Origin: Treponema parvum
GTDB taxonomy: Bacteria > Spirochaetota > Spirochaetia > Treponematales > Treponemataceae
Reading direction: 5' to 3'
DNA length: 64,000 bases
Assembly: GCF_017893965.1 (NCBI RefSeq)
Contig: NZ_CP054142.1
Coordinates: forward strand, 1,736,001-1,800,000
Translations under genes and position numbers: made by a program
The notes under the pieces: model-generated
What the model was told of the DNA's origin: nothing
Seen by the model: only the letters and a program-made list of their open reading frames with translations
Database searches by the model: none
In this document: positions 40,131-48,892 of the stretch, piece after piece
Position numbering within the stretch: the stretch's first letter is position 1
Layout of the letters: the number at the start of each line of letters is the position of its first letter

Positions 40131-43100
40131 CGGAGAATTTGCCCGCTTCGTTTGCAAGATTTACGCTCGTGACGGCAATAAGCACCTGCGTAGTCGTCTG
40201 GTATTGGCCGTCAGGTACCGTAATGCGCGCCGCTTTATTGCTCGGCGGGGTCAAGGCGCTGTCGGCGCGTATCTTTGAGCCGTAGTCCAAATACACGTCG
40301 TTGTTTTGGTCAACTTCGACACTGTCTTTTATACATACCACCGTGTTGATTGCGTTTATGCCTTTGCCTTTTTTCGTCGCCTTGTTGCCGATAACCTTTA
40401 CGCTGTCTTGAAGCGTTAAATTACAAGCTTGGCCGACCCAGATGCCGCCGCCGCCTTCATATGTTCCGTCTCCGGTCGCGTTGTTTGCGTCATTCGGACC
40501 CGTGCCGCCGATAGTGGTGTTGCCTTTGATTGTTACGGTGGACGGTGTGCTGCCCGTTTTTTGTACGTGGATGGCTCCGCCTCTCTTTGCCGTGTTGCTC
40601 TTAAGGGTGCAGTTCGTTATGTTGACGGTTGCGCTGTATGCGAATATACCTCCGCCGGACTCATCCGCATTGTTACCGATAAGCTGTACGCCCTCTGCTG
40701 GGCTGCCGCCTAGATTCAGGGTACAGCCTTCGCCGATACAGATTGCGCCGCCTATTCCTAAGTTCTCCGCTTTGTTTGCGTCATTCGTACCCGTGCCGCC
40801 GATGGTGCCGCCTTTGATCGTTACGGCGGAGGCAGTAGAACCGGTTTTTCCCGCGTAGATTGCACCGCCGCCGCCGCTGCCGCCGGCAGCTCTTGCCGTG
40901 TTGCCCTTAATAGTACAGTTTGTTATGTTGACGGTTGCGCCGGATGCACAAATGCCGCCGCCGGAACTTGCCGCTTCGTTACCGATAAGCTCTGCGTTAT
41001 CCTGCATCGTCAGGGTGCAGCCTTCGCCTATATAGATTGCGCCGCCACTTCCTAAGTTCTTCGCTACATTTGCGTCATTCGTACCCGTGCCGCCGATGGT
41101 ACCGCCTTTGATGGTTACGGCGGAGGCGGTAGAACCGGTTTTTTCTGAGTAGATTGCACCGCCGCCGCCGCCGCTGCCGCCGGCAGCTCTTGCCGTGTTG
41201 CCCTTAATAGTACAGTTTGTTATGTTGACGGTTGCGCCGGATGCACAAATGCCGCCGCCGTTGCCTGCGCTGCTGTTCGTCGCTTTGCAGTTCTTAATGG
41301 TCGTGCGCGTAAGGTTTACGGTGGTGTCCTTGCCGCATCCGATAGCCCCGCCTTTGTCCGCTATGCAGTCGTCGATAACACAGTCCGTAAGTTGCGCCTT
41401 GCTGCCGTAGACGGTAACAAGAACGGCACCCCCGAATGTTCCGGATATACCTTTGCCGCCTTTAAGCGTCAGGTTTTTAAGGATGAGCGTTTTGCCGTTC
41501 GATACGGTAAAGACGTGGTGGGCATTCGAGCCGAGGCTGTCGCGATTTGCGTTCAGAATGTCCGAGTCTGCTCCGCTTCCACCCTGTATCGTGATGTTTT
41601 TGTCGATGTCTATTTTTCCAAAGTTGCCGGTTGCGTTTGTCGCCATAATTTCGCCGTTTACGGTTATAACGGCATTGTTGTCGGCGATTCTGACGGCTTC
41701 TCTCAAAATCTCCCACGGATTGGTATCTGTTGAGTTTACGGTTGTTTTTTTCTTGAACTTTACAATTACCGTTGTATCTAGTGTTATGTTTGAAAGCGTT
41801 GCAGTTGCCGCGTTAGCCGGTGATGCGGTTAGTCCTGTCCAACTATCCACTTCCCATGCTAAAGCGGGAAGCGCCTCAAAGCTTATACTGCCGCCGTATG
41901 TAACGATGAAATACGGTTCTAGTATGGCGGGCGGGTTGCCTGCCGTTTGGGTAGAACTGCCGTATGTGCCTTTGAGTGAACCGCCTGTGCCGTTGTATAC
42001 CTTGAATGTAACTTTCGGGTTTTTATGCCACTGCGCCGTGTAGGTTGTATCAGATGCAGGGAATACCGGTGGCGACGGTATAGCCGGAGACCAAGCGTTA
42101 AAGGTATAGTTTGGCTTGACGGGAGTGGGCGGAGTTAATGTTGTGCCGAATCTGCCTGTGACTGTTACATTCGCCGGACTTCCGCTTATGGTTCCGCCGC
42201 CCGGATTGAACGTTACAGTAACGGTCTTGCGTTTGTAATACACTTTGACAACCGTATTGCCGTCCGCAGCGATTGTTGCGCTTGCAGGTTCCTGTTTATC
42301 GAACTCAAAGCCCTGATAGCTTTTCTGCGTTACGGTGATGGTATCTCCCGTTGTACCGGTAAGTTTATCGGTGTCCGCCGGACTTGGAGGATATTGTCCT
42401 GCCGTCGCCGTAGGAAGCTCTTGATAATGCTCGACTTTGTATGGCGTGTTGCCGTTCGGCGTCCACTTTGCGTAAAGCTGTTTATCTTCGGTTATCTGTG
42501 TTGCAAAGTTCCATTGCGTCGTGCACGCCGCTTCCGTGTACCAGCCGTCTATATGATAGCCCGTCTTTGTAGGCGGAGTCGAAGGTGCCGCCGCCTGCGT
42601 GTTGTGCGGCACGAGTACGGACAATGTCGAGCCGCTCAAAAATGTGCCGCCGTTTGCATTGAACGTAACTCTATGACATTTGAGAACTTTGTAATACTTA
42701 ATTGTAGTCGATGTCGGTGTATATCCCGTGCCGTCCGTGTGATATTTCACCTTGTAGAGTTTTTCGTTTTCACCGGCTAAGCCGAGCGAAGCCGTAACGG
42801 GATTTGTGTCATACTGCGACACAGCCCCGGTTGACGAGGCTCCGACTATTTCTTGTACCTCACAGTGAACGGTTGTTCCGGGAGTACTGTGCGCTATTGT
42901 AATCTGTGCTTCGGGCGCGCTCGTTTCCCCGTTTATGATTATGGGGTCGCCAGTGGTACCTCCGAGTCCGCTTCCCGTACTTTGCTGACCTCTCGTTACA
43001 GTAACGGTTTCGGCAGGCAGCTGCGGACGCGCGGTTCCCGTTTCAAGCGTTTCGGAAACCAGTCCCTTTCTGTCCTTAAGTTTGACTGTGTAAGGTTGGT

Positions 43101-43911
43101 ATGCATTACCGACCGCTAAGCCGGTATCGTAGTACAAAACCCACGCACCGGAAGGCGGCGAGGGATAGCCTGCAAGCTGTGTAACCGCCGTAATAAAGTG
43201 CGCATCGGCAGGTTTTACAAAATCTCCGCCGCTTACCGTCAGAGTGTATGAAGTCCCGTTTATTTCAATCTCTGCAATGTCTTCGTGGAGTTTCCCGCCG
43301 GGAACCGAGATGCCCATATCGGGGACTTGCAGACACAAAACGTAATTTTCAGGCGAGGTCGTTGTCTTTGCAAGAACGGCGGTCGGCTTGGGCGGCGGCG
43401 TGTTCGCTTCCAGATTAAACTTGTAGATTTGATTGAACTTTCTGCCGTCGGTGCTGTAAAGCCTGATCGAAGCGCCTATGTTCGCACTGCTCCATTCGTA
43501 CCTTTTTAAAAACACCGATTCGTACGTGAGCGTCAAGGTATTTTGCCCGCTTTGCACAAGCGTATAATCGGCGCCTGCCTCAGGCGGATTTATTCCCGAA
43601 GCATCGTGTACGTTGCTTGCAAACGTTACGATATCTGAAGGCGCTCCGGAAGAGCCCGGCATTACAAACGAAAAGTTTCTTGGATTGTGTACGGTAAGCG
43701 TAAGCACCGCATTGTGTGAGGACGGCACGCACTGAACGCCCGCCGCACTAACGGATGCCGGAGACGCCGCCCTGAAATTTGTGATGATAGGTTCCGACGC
43801 CCAATAAGAAAAATCTTCTTCTATATCTGCAAACAGTTCTTTGCAGGCCGTCACGCTCAAAAGCAGCGCGATCGAAGCGGCACCGATAATTACCGTGATA
43901 ATCTTACGCAT
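40069..43911 (-). CDS. Beta-helix surface lipoprotein with InlB-type repeats (paralogue 2)
   Basis: 1280 residues from ATG 43911 (AGGA 10 nt upstream; a TTG two codons earlier is disfavoured). Lipobox SVTAC. N-terminal about 20-165 matches paralogue 1. Then come a MucBP-like segment (YKVEHYQE) and InlB/Flg_new repeats (VTFNANGGTF...GYHIDGWYT...LYAKW; VTFNPGGG...). From about residue 720 it is a right-handed beta-helix with Gly-rich repeats. Two units of 99 residues (bases about 40781-40963 and 41078-41263) are near-identical. The C-terminus WSVGSNGYLKTP lies within a 62-bp tandem repeat. Confidence 0.85.
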   Translation of the reverse strand: MRKIITVIIGAASIALLLSVTACKELFADIEEDFSYWASEPIITNFRAASPASVSAAGVQCVPSSHNAVLTLTVHNPRNFSFVMPGSSGAPSDIVTFASNVHDASGINPPEAGADYTLVQSGQNTLTLTYESVFLKRYEWSSANIGASIRLYSTDGRKFNQIYKFNLEANTPPPKPTAVLAKTTTSPENYVLCLQVPDMGISVPGGKLHEDIAEIEINGTSYTLTVSGGDFVKPADAHFITAVTQLAGYPSPPSGAWVLYYDTGLAVGNAYQPYTVKLKDRKGLVSETLETGTARPQLPAETVTVTRGQQSTGSGLGGTTGDPIIINGETSAPEAQITIAHSTPGTTVHCEVQEIVGASSTGAVSQYDTNPVTASLGLAGENEKLYKVKYHTDGTGYTPTSTTIKYYKVLKCHRVTFNANGGTFLSGSTLSVLVPHNTQAAAPSTPPTKTGYHIDGWYTEAACTTQWNFATQITEDKQLYAKWTPNGNTPYKVEHYQELPTATAGQYPPSPADTDKLTGTTGDTITVTQKSYQGFEFDKQEPASATIAADGNTVVKVYYKRKTVTVTFNPGGGTISGSPANVTVTGRFGTTLTPPTPVKPNYTFNAWSPAIPSPPVFPASDTTYTAQWHKNPKVTFKVYNGTGGSLKGTYGSSTQTAGNPPAILEPYFIVTYGGSISFEALPALAWEVDSWTGLTASPANAATATLSNITLDTTVIVKFKKKTTVNSTDTNPWEILREAVRIADNNAVITVNGEIMATNATGNFGKIDIDKNITIQGGSGADSDILNANRDSLGSNAHHVFTVSNGKTLILKNLTLKGGKGISGTFGGAVLVTVYGSKAQLTDCVIDDCIADKGGAIGCGKDTTVNLTRTTIKNCKATNSSAGNGGGICASGATVNITNCTIKGNTARAAGGSGGGGGAIYSEKTGSTASAVTIKGGTIGGTGTNDANVAKNLGSGGAIYIGEGCTLTMQDNAELIGNEAASSGGGICASGATVNITNCTIKGNTARAAGGSGGGGAIYAGKTGSTASAVTIKGGTIGGTGTNDANKAENLGIGGAICIGEGCTLNLGGSPAEGVQLIGNNADESGGGIFAYSATVNITNCTLKSNTAKRGGAIHVQKTGSTPSTVTIKGNTTIGGTGPNDANNATGDGTYEGGGGIWVGQACNLTLQDSVKVIGNKATKKGKGINAINTVVCIKDSVEVDQNNDVYLDYGSKIRADSALTPPSNKAARITVPDGQYQTTTQVLIAVTSVNLANEAGKFSVTPKGSQTWSVGSNGYLKTP

Positions 43912-43944
43912 TTTCAAAATTTCCTTTTTCTTTTCTATGTAAAC

Positions 43945-44160
43945 TCATTTTGAAAGATTTTCAATCTCTTCAACGAGAAGACCGGTAGCTTGTGCGATAT
44001 TTTCAATCGACAAACCTAAACCGAGTAAATTCTTTGCCGTTTCAAGTTTTGCTTGACGTGCTCCTATCGCTTCTCCTTTATCCAATGCATCCATTTCAAA
44101 CGCTGTCATAAAGCGGTATTCCTGCCGCGCCTGTTCATTATTCTTCACTGTCTGTATCAT
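43945..44160 (-). CDS. Candidate intragenic RpnS-like product of rpn3 (71 aa)
   Basis: ATG with GGGAGG 9 nt upstream within rpn3. The product MIQTVKNNEQARQEYRFM... is the counterpart of the standalone 69-residue protein at 39278-39487 (MIQIIKENEQARQEYRLM...). Confidence 0.5.
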   Translation of the reverse strand: MIQTVKNNEQARQEYRFMTAFEMDALDKGEAIGARQAKLETAKNLLGLGLSIENIAQATGLLVEEIENLSK

Positions 44161-44727
44161 AGTTTCTATCCTCCCGGTATATTCCGTATTCGCTGTTCCG
44201 ATCTTGACGTATTCTAAAAAACCTTTGAGCTCTTTGTCCTTTGCTTTTCTAAACGCTTCGGCATTGATTATAACCTTTCTTGTTCCATCCTGTAAGGATG
44301 TTTGCCGGTCTTCAAGACAAATATTCTCAAATGTGTAAATAGGCTTACTTTTCCCAATGACATCGAATAAGCAGACAAAAATAATATAGCAATCGTTTAA
44401 TGTTTTGTAGTGAGCGCCCTTGTCCAAAAAGGAAACGTCGATTGCAGCTTGATAGTAACGCATACGTTTAGGAATATTGCGTTCGTTCGCCACCTGCATT
44501 TCAATGTCATAGGATTTACCCATATCATCTTTTACGAGCAGGTCGAGGCGCACCGATTTGGATTCAGAGCCGGTAACTATTGCATTTTGTGGCGACAAAT
44601 AGATGATTTTCCCGATCTTATTTACCAAGACCATTTCAAGAAACTCTTTGCAGATTTCTTCGTCCTGCATAACCTTGCAAAACATAAAGTCGTCAGCTAT
44701 GGTTAGGTCATCAAAGCTTTTTGCCAT
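43945..44727 (-). CDS. Rpn-family nuclease (Rpn3) with internal antitoxin start
   Basis: 260 residues from ATG 44727 (GGGGTG upstream; a GTG at 44733 is less likely). PDDEXK_2 core KSVRLDLLVKDDMGKSYDIEMQVA, then FLEYVKIG...GRIETMIQTVKNNEQARQEYRFM and a tail TGLLVEEIENLSK. GGGAGG at 44170-44175 stands 9 nt before the in-frame ATG at 44160. No GIxQ repeat here. Closest relative in the window is Rpn1. Confidence 0.87.
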   Translation of the reverse strand: MAKSFDDLTIADDFMFCKVMQDEEICKEFLEMVLVNKIGKIIYLSPQNAIVTGSESKSVRLDLLVKDDMGKSYDIEMQVANERNIPKRMRYYQAAIDVSFLDKGAHYKTLNDCYIIFVCLFDVIGKSKPIYTFENICLEDRQTSLQDGTRKVIINAEAFRKAKDKELKGFLEYVKIGTANTEYTGRIETMIQTVKNNEQARQEYRFMTAFEMDALDKGEAIGARQAKLETAKNLLGLGLSIENIAQATGLLVEEIENLSK

Positions 44728-44814
44728 AGACACCCCATAAAAACTTTTGCAGTAAATATCAATTTCCTAAAAAGCGACGGCGATATTTCCGACGGCACTT
44801 TTTATCATACCCCC

Positions 44815-46002
44815 TTAGAACATCCAGCCGACGGAAAGCTGCGGTTGGAACATATACTTAGGAAACCCTTCTCTGAAAACAAAAAAATGATCGACATTAA
44901 GCTCAAGGTACATTTTTTTATGAACAAAGGCTTGCAGCGCAGTTCCCGCATCTACGTCGAAACCCCAATACCAATACTCAGGACTTTGCGCGTTTCCGCC
45001 GTCAAATGAAAACTTGCTCTTCATCAAAAACACCGCCCCTCCGCCGGCATAAAGACCAAGGTTTAAGCGGTGTTTTACGATCGGATATACATACGCGGCA
45101 TTTAGATGCGAAAGCATCAGCGTACCGTCGAGAACATAACCGTCGTGTTCGTTTTTCAGCATTGCGGCGGAATAATTTAAATTAAAGCCGAAATTGCCGT
45201 AGGTTCTTTTAATCGGCAGTACGGTAAGGCGGAAGACGCCGCCCAACGGAGCTGCAGTACGGTTATAAAATTCTTTGAACACGCTTTCGCCCGTAAAACT
45301 TGTAAACGCATAGCCGAGAGAGACGTAGGCGTCTACAGGCTTTTGAAAGCGGAACGTAACGTCTTCGCTTTTACCGGTAAGGCCGCTTCTGTCCCGCGCG
45401 ATAAAAACGTACGCGCCGGGCTGGAATCTGTTCGTATTCAATTCAAACCTGACCCTTTTTCCGTCTTTGGAAATTTCTTCGGGTTTAAGCTCTATAGTAC
45501 CGCCGCCCGTTTTCTTAAAGAAAAAGACGGTATCTTCTAAAAAATTCACGCCGACGGCGGTAAACCGTCCGTCAAAAAATTCGTCAAGATATATCAAATG
45601 CGGCGTTACAGCTTCAATTCCCGGCTGATATGCGATGAGTATGTCAAAATTTCTATATGCGCTGGACGCTTCCCTTTGTTCAAGCAAATTGATGACGGTT
45701 ACCTTATAGCGATAGCTCCCGGGCACGAGCGACACGTCGATAAAATTATCGTGCACGATTTTTTTGTCGATTTCGTTCCATACGCCGGCGTCGTCTTTCT
45801 GTTCTAGAATGAATTCAAAGCCGAAAATATCGTCGATCTCTTCCCACGACAAGCGCTGATAAAGCACTTCGCCTGTCTCTTCTTCCCGAATAAAATAGTG
45901 CTTTTTATCTTCTAAAGCCGAGCGGCCGTCCTTGCTTTGTGCGGCAAGCGGCAGTACCGAAAGCAGACACAAGATCGCCGCCGCAATTTTTTTATTTTCC
46001 AT
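44815..46002 (-). CDS. Treponemal outer-membrane beta-barrel protein
   Basis: 395 residues from ATG 46002 (CGGAG, 7-nt spacing). Signal peptide MENKKIAAAILCLLSVLPLAAQ. An N-terminal Ig/FnIII-like periplasmic part (GSYRYKVTVINLLEQREAS) is followed by a C-terminal half of alternating beta-strands ending in the aromatic QLSVGWMF, a barrel signature. Its start overlaps the FecR-domain gene by 11 nt. Together with the cyclase it forms a three-gene operon. Confidence 0.75.
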   Translation of the reverse strand: MENKKIAAAILCLLSVLPLAAQSKDGRSALEDKKHYFIREEETGEVLYQRLSWEEIDDIFGFEFILEQKDDAGVWNEIDKKIVHDNFIDVSLVPGSYRYKVTVINLLEQREASSAYRNFDILIAYQPGIEAVTPHLIYLDEFFDGRFTAVGVNFLEDTVFFFKKTGGGTIELKPEEISKDGKRVRFELNTNRFQPGAYVFIARDRSGLTGKSEDVTFRFQKPVDAYVSLGYAFTSFTGESVFKEFYNRTAAPLGGVFRLTVLPIKRTYGNFGFNLNYSAAMLKNEHDGYVLDGTLMLSHLNAAYVYPIVKHRLNLGLYAGGGAVFLMKSKFSFDGGNAQSPEYWYWGFDVDAGTALQAFVHKKMYLELNVDHFFVFREGFPKYMFQPQLSVGWMF

Positions 46003-48892
46003 AGAGCACTCCGGGAGCGTCGGTGTCAACTTTTACTGCCTTTGGTAAGTCTATGACAAAACGGCGGCCGGAAACTGTGCCGTTTTGAAAGAGCAGGCCG
46101 TTTTTTAACCTACGCAAGGCGATCGCTTCCGCATAAAACGTTCCGCGCGACAGGCGCGCAAGATCCGTAAATTCAAACGCACAAGCGTCGCCTGCGCCTG
46201 TCGCGCCGGAAGCAGCTTCCTGCGCATCTATTTCGCGTTCAAAAATCTTTTGTTTTTTTTCGTCATAAAGCCTGACAGAATAATGCGTAGCCTCTTTGTT
46301 CTTTTTCCAGCGGAATAAAATGCTCCTGTTCGTTTTAAAAAATCCGACCCCGAGCGTTTCGTTTTCACCGGGGAATATGAGCTCAACTTTTTCAAGCGGC
46401 GGTATAGGCAAAACGGTAAACCTGCCGTCCTGCAGCGACGAAACATCGAACCCATCTTCGGTTGCGGCGCTAACCCGCCATCGATAGTTTCCTGCCGTAA
46501 GAGGCGGAAGACGCACGGAAAAATCGGGATTTGAAACGGAAAGCACGCTGCCCTGTTGTCCTACCCTTTCAAGCACGAGTCGGCTCGTTGCAGGTTTGTC
46601 GGCCGAGTACCACTTTAAAATACCCGGATTAAGAGCGGCTTCTACGCCGCTGATTCTTGCATTGTCGGCAGGCGTTACAAGTTCTACAGGATGCAAATGC
46701 TTAAGGGTAAACGCCCTGTCCGCCGCATAGCTGTAGCGACGGCTGGAAATAAGCGTCGCTGAAGCAAAACCCTGCACGCTTATTATGTAATCGCCGTCCT
46801 GTATCGACTGCAAAGACGCCTCAATTCCGGTGCCGGTAACGTACAGATCTTCGTATAACGGCTCCGAATTCAAACCCGGTTTTGTAATTTTAACTTGATA
46901 ATAATCTGCGCCAGGAACGGCAGTCCACGCAAACGTGTTTTTTTGTTTAGGATGAATGGGAACGACTCTTTTAAGGCTGACAAGTTCCGGAGGAGGAAGG
47001 GCCGGCGCTATCGTTAATTTTTTGGGCTGTGTCTGAAGCCCTTCAAATTCGTTTTTTATAGATATGCGCCAATAGTAGTCGCCTTTATTTAAAACAAGAC
47101 CGTCTATACCGGAGCCTTGCGTTTTTATATCGAGTACCGGATTGGAAAAATCCTCGGAAGAAGACACTTGAAAGCGCTGCTCTCCGTCCAAATTTGTTTT
47201 CCATGTAAAGCGGGTGTCAAGGCAAAGCGTGTCGGCAAGCGTGTAGCCTTCAGGGGGAAACAGCGACCGCAAGACAACTTCGCTGTCGCGGCTTCTGAAC
47301 GCCGAAGACGCGCTCGCCGTCAGACGCTCGTTGTTTTTGTCCAATCCGTCGACCGTCCAATAGTACGTGCCGTTAGGGAGTGTTTTTGCAGCATTTTTCA
47401 ATTCATAATAATTGATGTCGCAAGCCCGTTCGGCTACGGGATTATCCATCGATTCATTTTTTGCAATGCGGAGCTTGTATTTTTTTACTTCTTTTACGGG
47501 TTTCCAAGAAAAAGTAACGCTTTTCCCTTCGGCCGTATCGGCAATTTTTCCGGGAGCGATGAGTTCTATAGGCGGAAGCTCTTTTTGCTTTTCAATAAAA
47601 AAAGACGAAACGACGGAAGGCTCGGATCGAACGCTCTCGTCGATTATGTAATTAGGAATTACTCTCCAATACCACGTTCCTTCGCTCAAATTCGAAAAAG
47701 AAACGGACTCTCCTCCCACCTGTTTGAATACGGCGGGATTTTTCATATCGGGATTGTCGGCGGCTTCAAGCGTGTAAGACGAACACAGGTCGTTGCCCTT
47801 CCACAAAAAATTTACGGCAGGAAGGGTCTCTTTGTATAAATAACGCTTTTCCGAAGCCGGTTCCAAAAGTTTGGGAGGCGGCGCCGCTAAAACGGTAAGC
47901 TTTCCCGAATCCGAAGATTCGTCGGACACGCCCTTTTCCGCCGCATACAGCCGCCAATAAACGGTACCGGGCGTTTCGTTCAGCGTAACTTCTTTTAACC
48001 CCGTAACCGAAAGCCTATAGGGTTTTATCTTAAAATCACGGCTTCTTGACGTTTCCAAAACCAGTTCCGTGCTGTCGGCAAACGAACTTTTCCACGCAAA
48101 CGACACGGGAATCGCCCCCCCGTCTGCGCTTTGATTGATTATCTTCGCTCCCGACGCCGGGCTTATCATAGAAACAAAGGCCTTATTTCCGGTATTTACA
48201 ACTTCTCCTTCGGTTAAGACCGTAGCCTGCAGACCTCCGTCCGTCTGAACTGCGGCATTCTTTCGCCCGGCTCCGGAAAGAGAGTTTACTCCCGGCAGCG
48301 TAGTAAGGGCGGCTTCACCTTTTTCTACCGTCAGACGAAGATTTCCGCCCGTGCCGGCGTCTTTATCTTCCGAAGCGCTGCTTTCGGAACTTTCGGATTT
48401 TTGAACATGAAGAACCGAATCTTTTTCGATGGCGACGGAAACGTTGTCCGCCTTTACGGCCACTTTTGAACCGCTAGTCTGCACGGAAATATTGCCTTCC
48501 GAAACCTGCACGGCGGTTTCTTCTTTTTGCGTCTGCTTAAAAATCTGTATCATGGTGTTAGCGCCGACGTTTATCACGTTTTTATCGGGGAAAAAAATCG
48601 TCGCTTCGGACGCAGGCGCGGTTCTGATTACGTCGCCGTTATACACGGGCGAATATTGCACAGGCCTGTCCCACACGGAGCGGTCGATAAATTTGCGCTG
48701 AACGCTTTTGTATTTATAAGAAACGGAGGCTACCGGTACTTTGTCGTTTCGCTCTACGGTTCTATTTAAATTTTGATAAAATAAAAACGCAGTGTAACAT
48801 ATGGCAGAAAGAGAAAACAATACGACGATGATATCCTGCCAGACGCCGGCGGCGGAGTCAGGATTGTATTTTGTATTTCTTTTCGTCTTCAT
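45992..48892 (-). CDS. Membrane-anchored FecR-domain protein with FnIII-like repeats
   Basis: 966 residues. One TM helix near residues 20-42 (IIVVLFSLSAICYTAFLFY), a FecR domain near 75-170 (GDVIRTAPASEATIFFPDKNVINVGANTMIQI), then about seven FnIII-like modules marked by FxWxxxxxAxxYxLxIA / GxYYWRV. The bulk is periplasmic. FecR domains sense or transmit envelope signals to anti-sigma or cyclase partners. The gene overlaps the upstream cyclase by 35 nt and the downstream barrel by 11 nt. Confidence 0.82.
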   Translation of the reverse strand: MKTKRNTKYNPDSAAGVWQDIIVVLFSLSAICYTAFLFYQNLNRTVERNDKVPVASVSYKYKSVQRKFIDRSVWDRPVQYSPVYNGDVIRTAPASEATIFFPDKNVINVGANTMIQIFKQTQKEETAVQVSEGNISVQTSGSKVAVKADNVSVAIEKDSVLHVQKSESSESSASEDKDAGTGGNLRLTVEKGEAALTTLPGVNSLSGAGRKNAAVQTDGGLQATVLTEGEVVNTGNKAFVSMISPASGAKIINQSADGGAIPVSFAWKSSFADSTELVLETSRSRDFKIKPYRLSVTGLKEVTLNETPGTVYWRLYAAEKGVSDESSDSGKLTVLAAPPPKLLEPASEKRYLYKETLPAVNFLWKGNDLCSSYTLEAADNPDMKNPAVFKQVGGESVSFSNLSEGTWYWRVIPNYIIDESVRSEPSVVSSFFIEKQKELPPIELIAPGKIADTAEGKSVTFSWKPVKEVKKYKLRIAKNESMDNPVAERACDINYYELKNAAKTLPNGTYYWTVDGLDKNNERLTASASSAFRSRDSEVVLRSLFPPEGYTLADTLCLDTRFTWKTNLDGEQRFQVSSSEDFSNPVLDIKTQGSGIDGLVLNKGDYYWRISIKNEFEGLQTQPKKLTIAPALPPPELVSLKRVVPIHPKQKNTFAWTAVPGADYYQVKITKPGLNSEPLYEDLYVTGTGIEASLQSIQDGDYIISVQGFASATLISSRRYSYAADRAFTLKHLHPVELVTPADNARISGVEAALNPGILKWYSADKPATSRLVLERVGQQGSVLSVSNPDFSVRLPPLTAGNYRWRVSAATEDGFDVSSLQDGRFTVLPIPPLEKVELIFPGENETLGVGFFKTNRSILFRWKKNKEATHYSVRLYDEKKQKIFEREIDAQEAASGATGAGDACAFEFTDLARLSRGTFYAEAIALRRLKNGLLFQNGTVSGRRFVIDLPKAVKVDTDAPGVLYGK

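Noticed and set aside
31927-44727. Rpn genes as transposases of an insertion sequence
   Set aside because: No terminal inverted repeats or target duplications were found around them, and the family is better described as PD-(D/E)XK nucleases.
47117-47839. 240-residue ORF opposite the FecR-domain gene
   Set aside because: Antisense shadow with no motif or start site.
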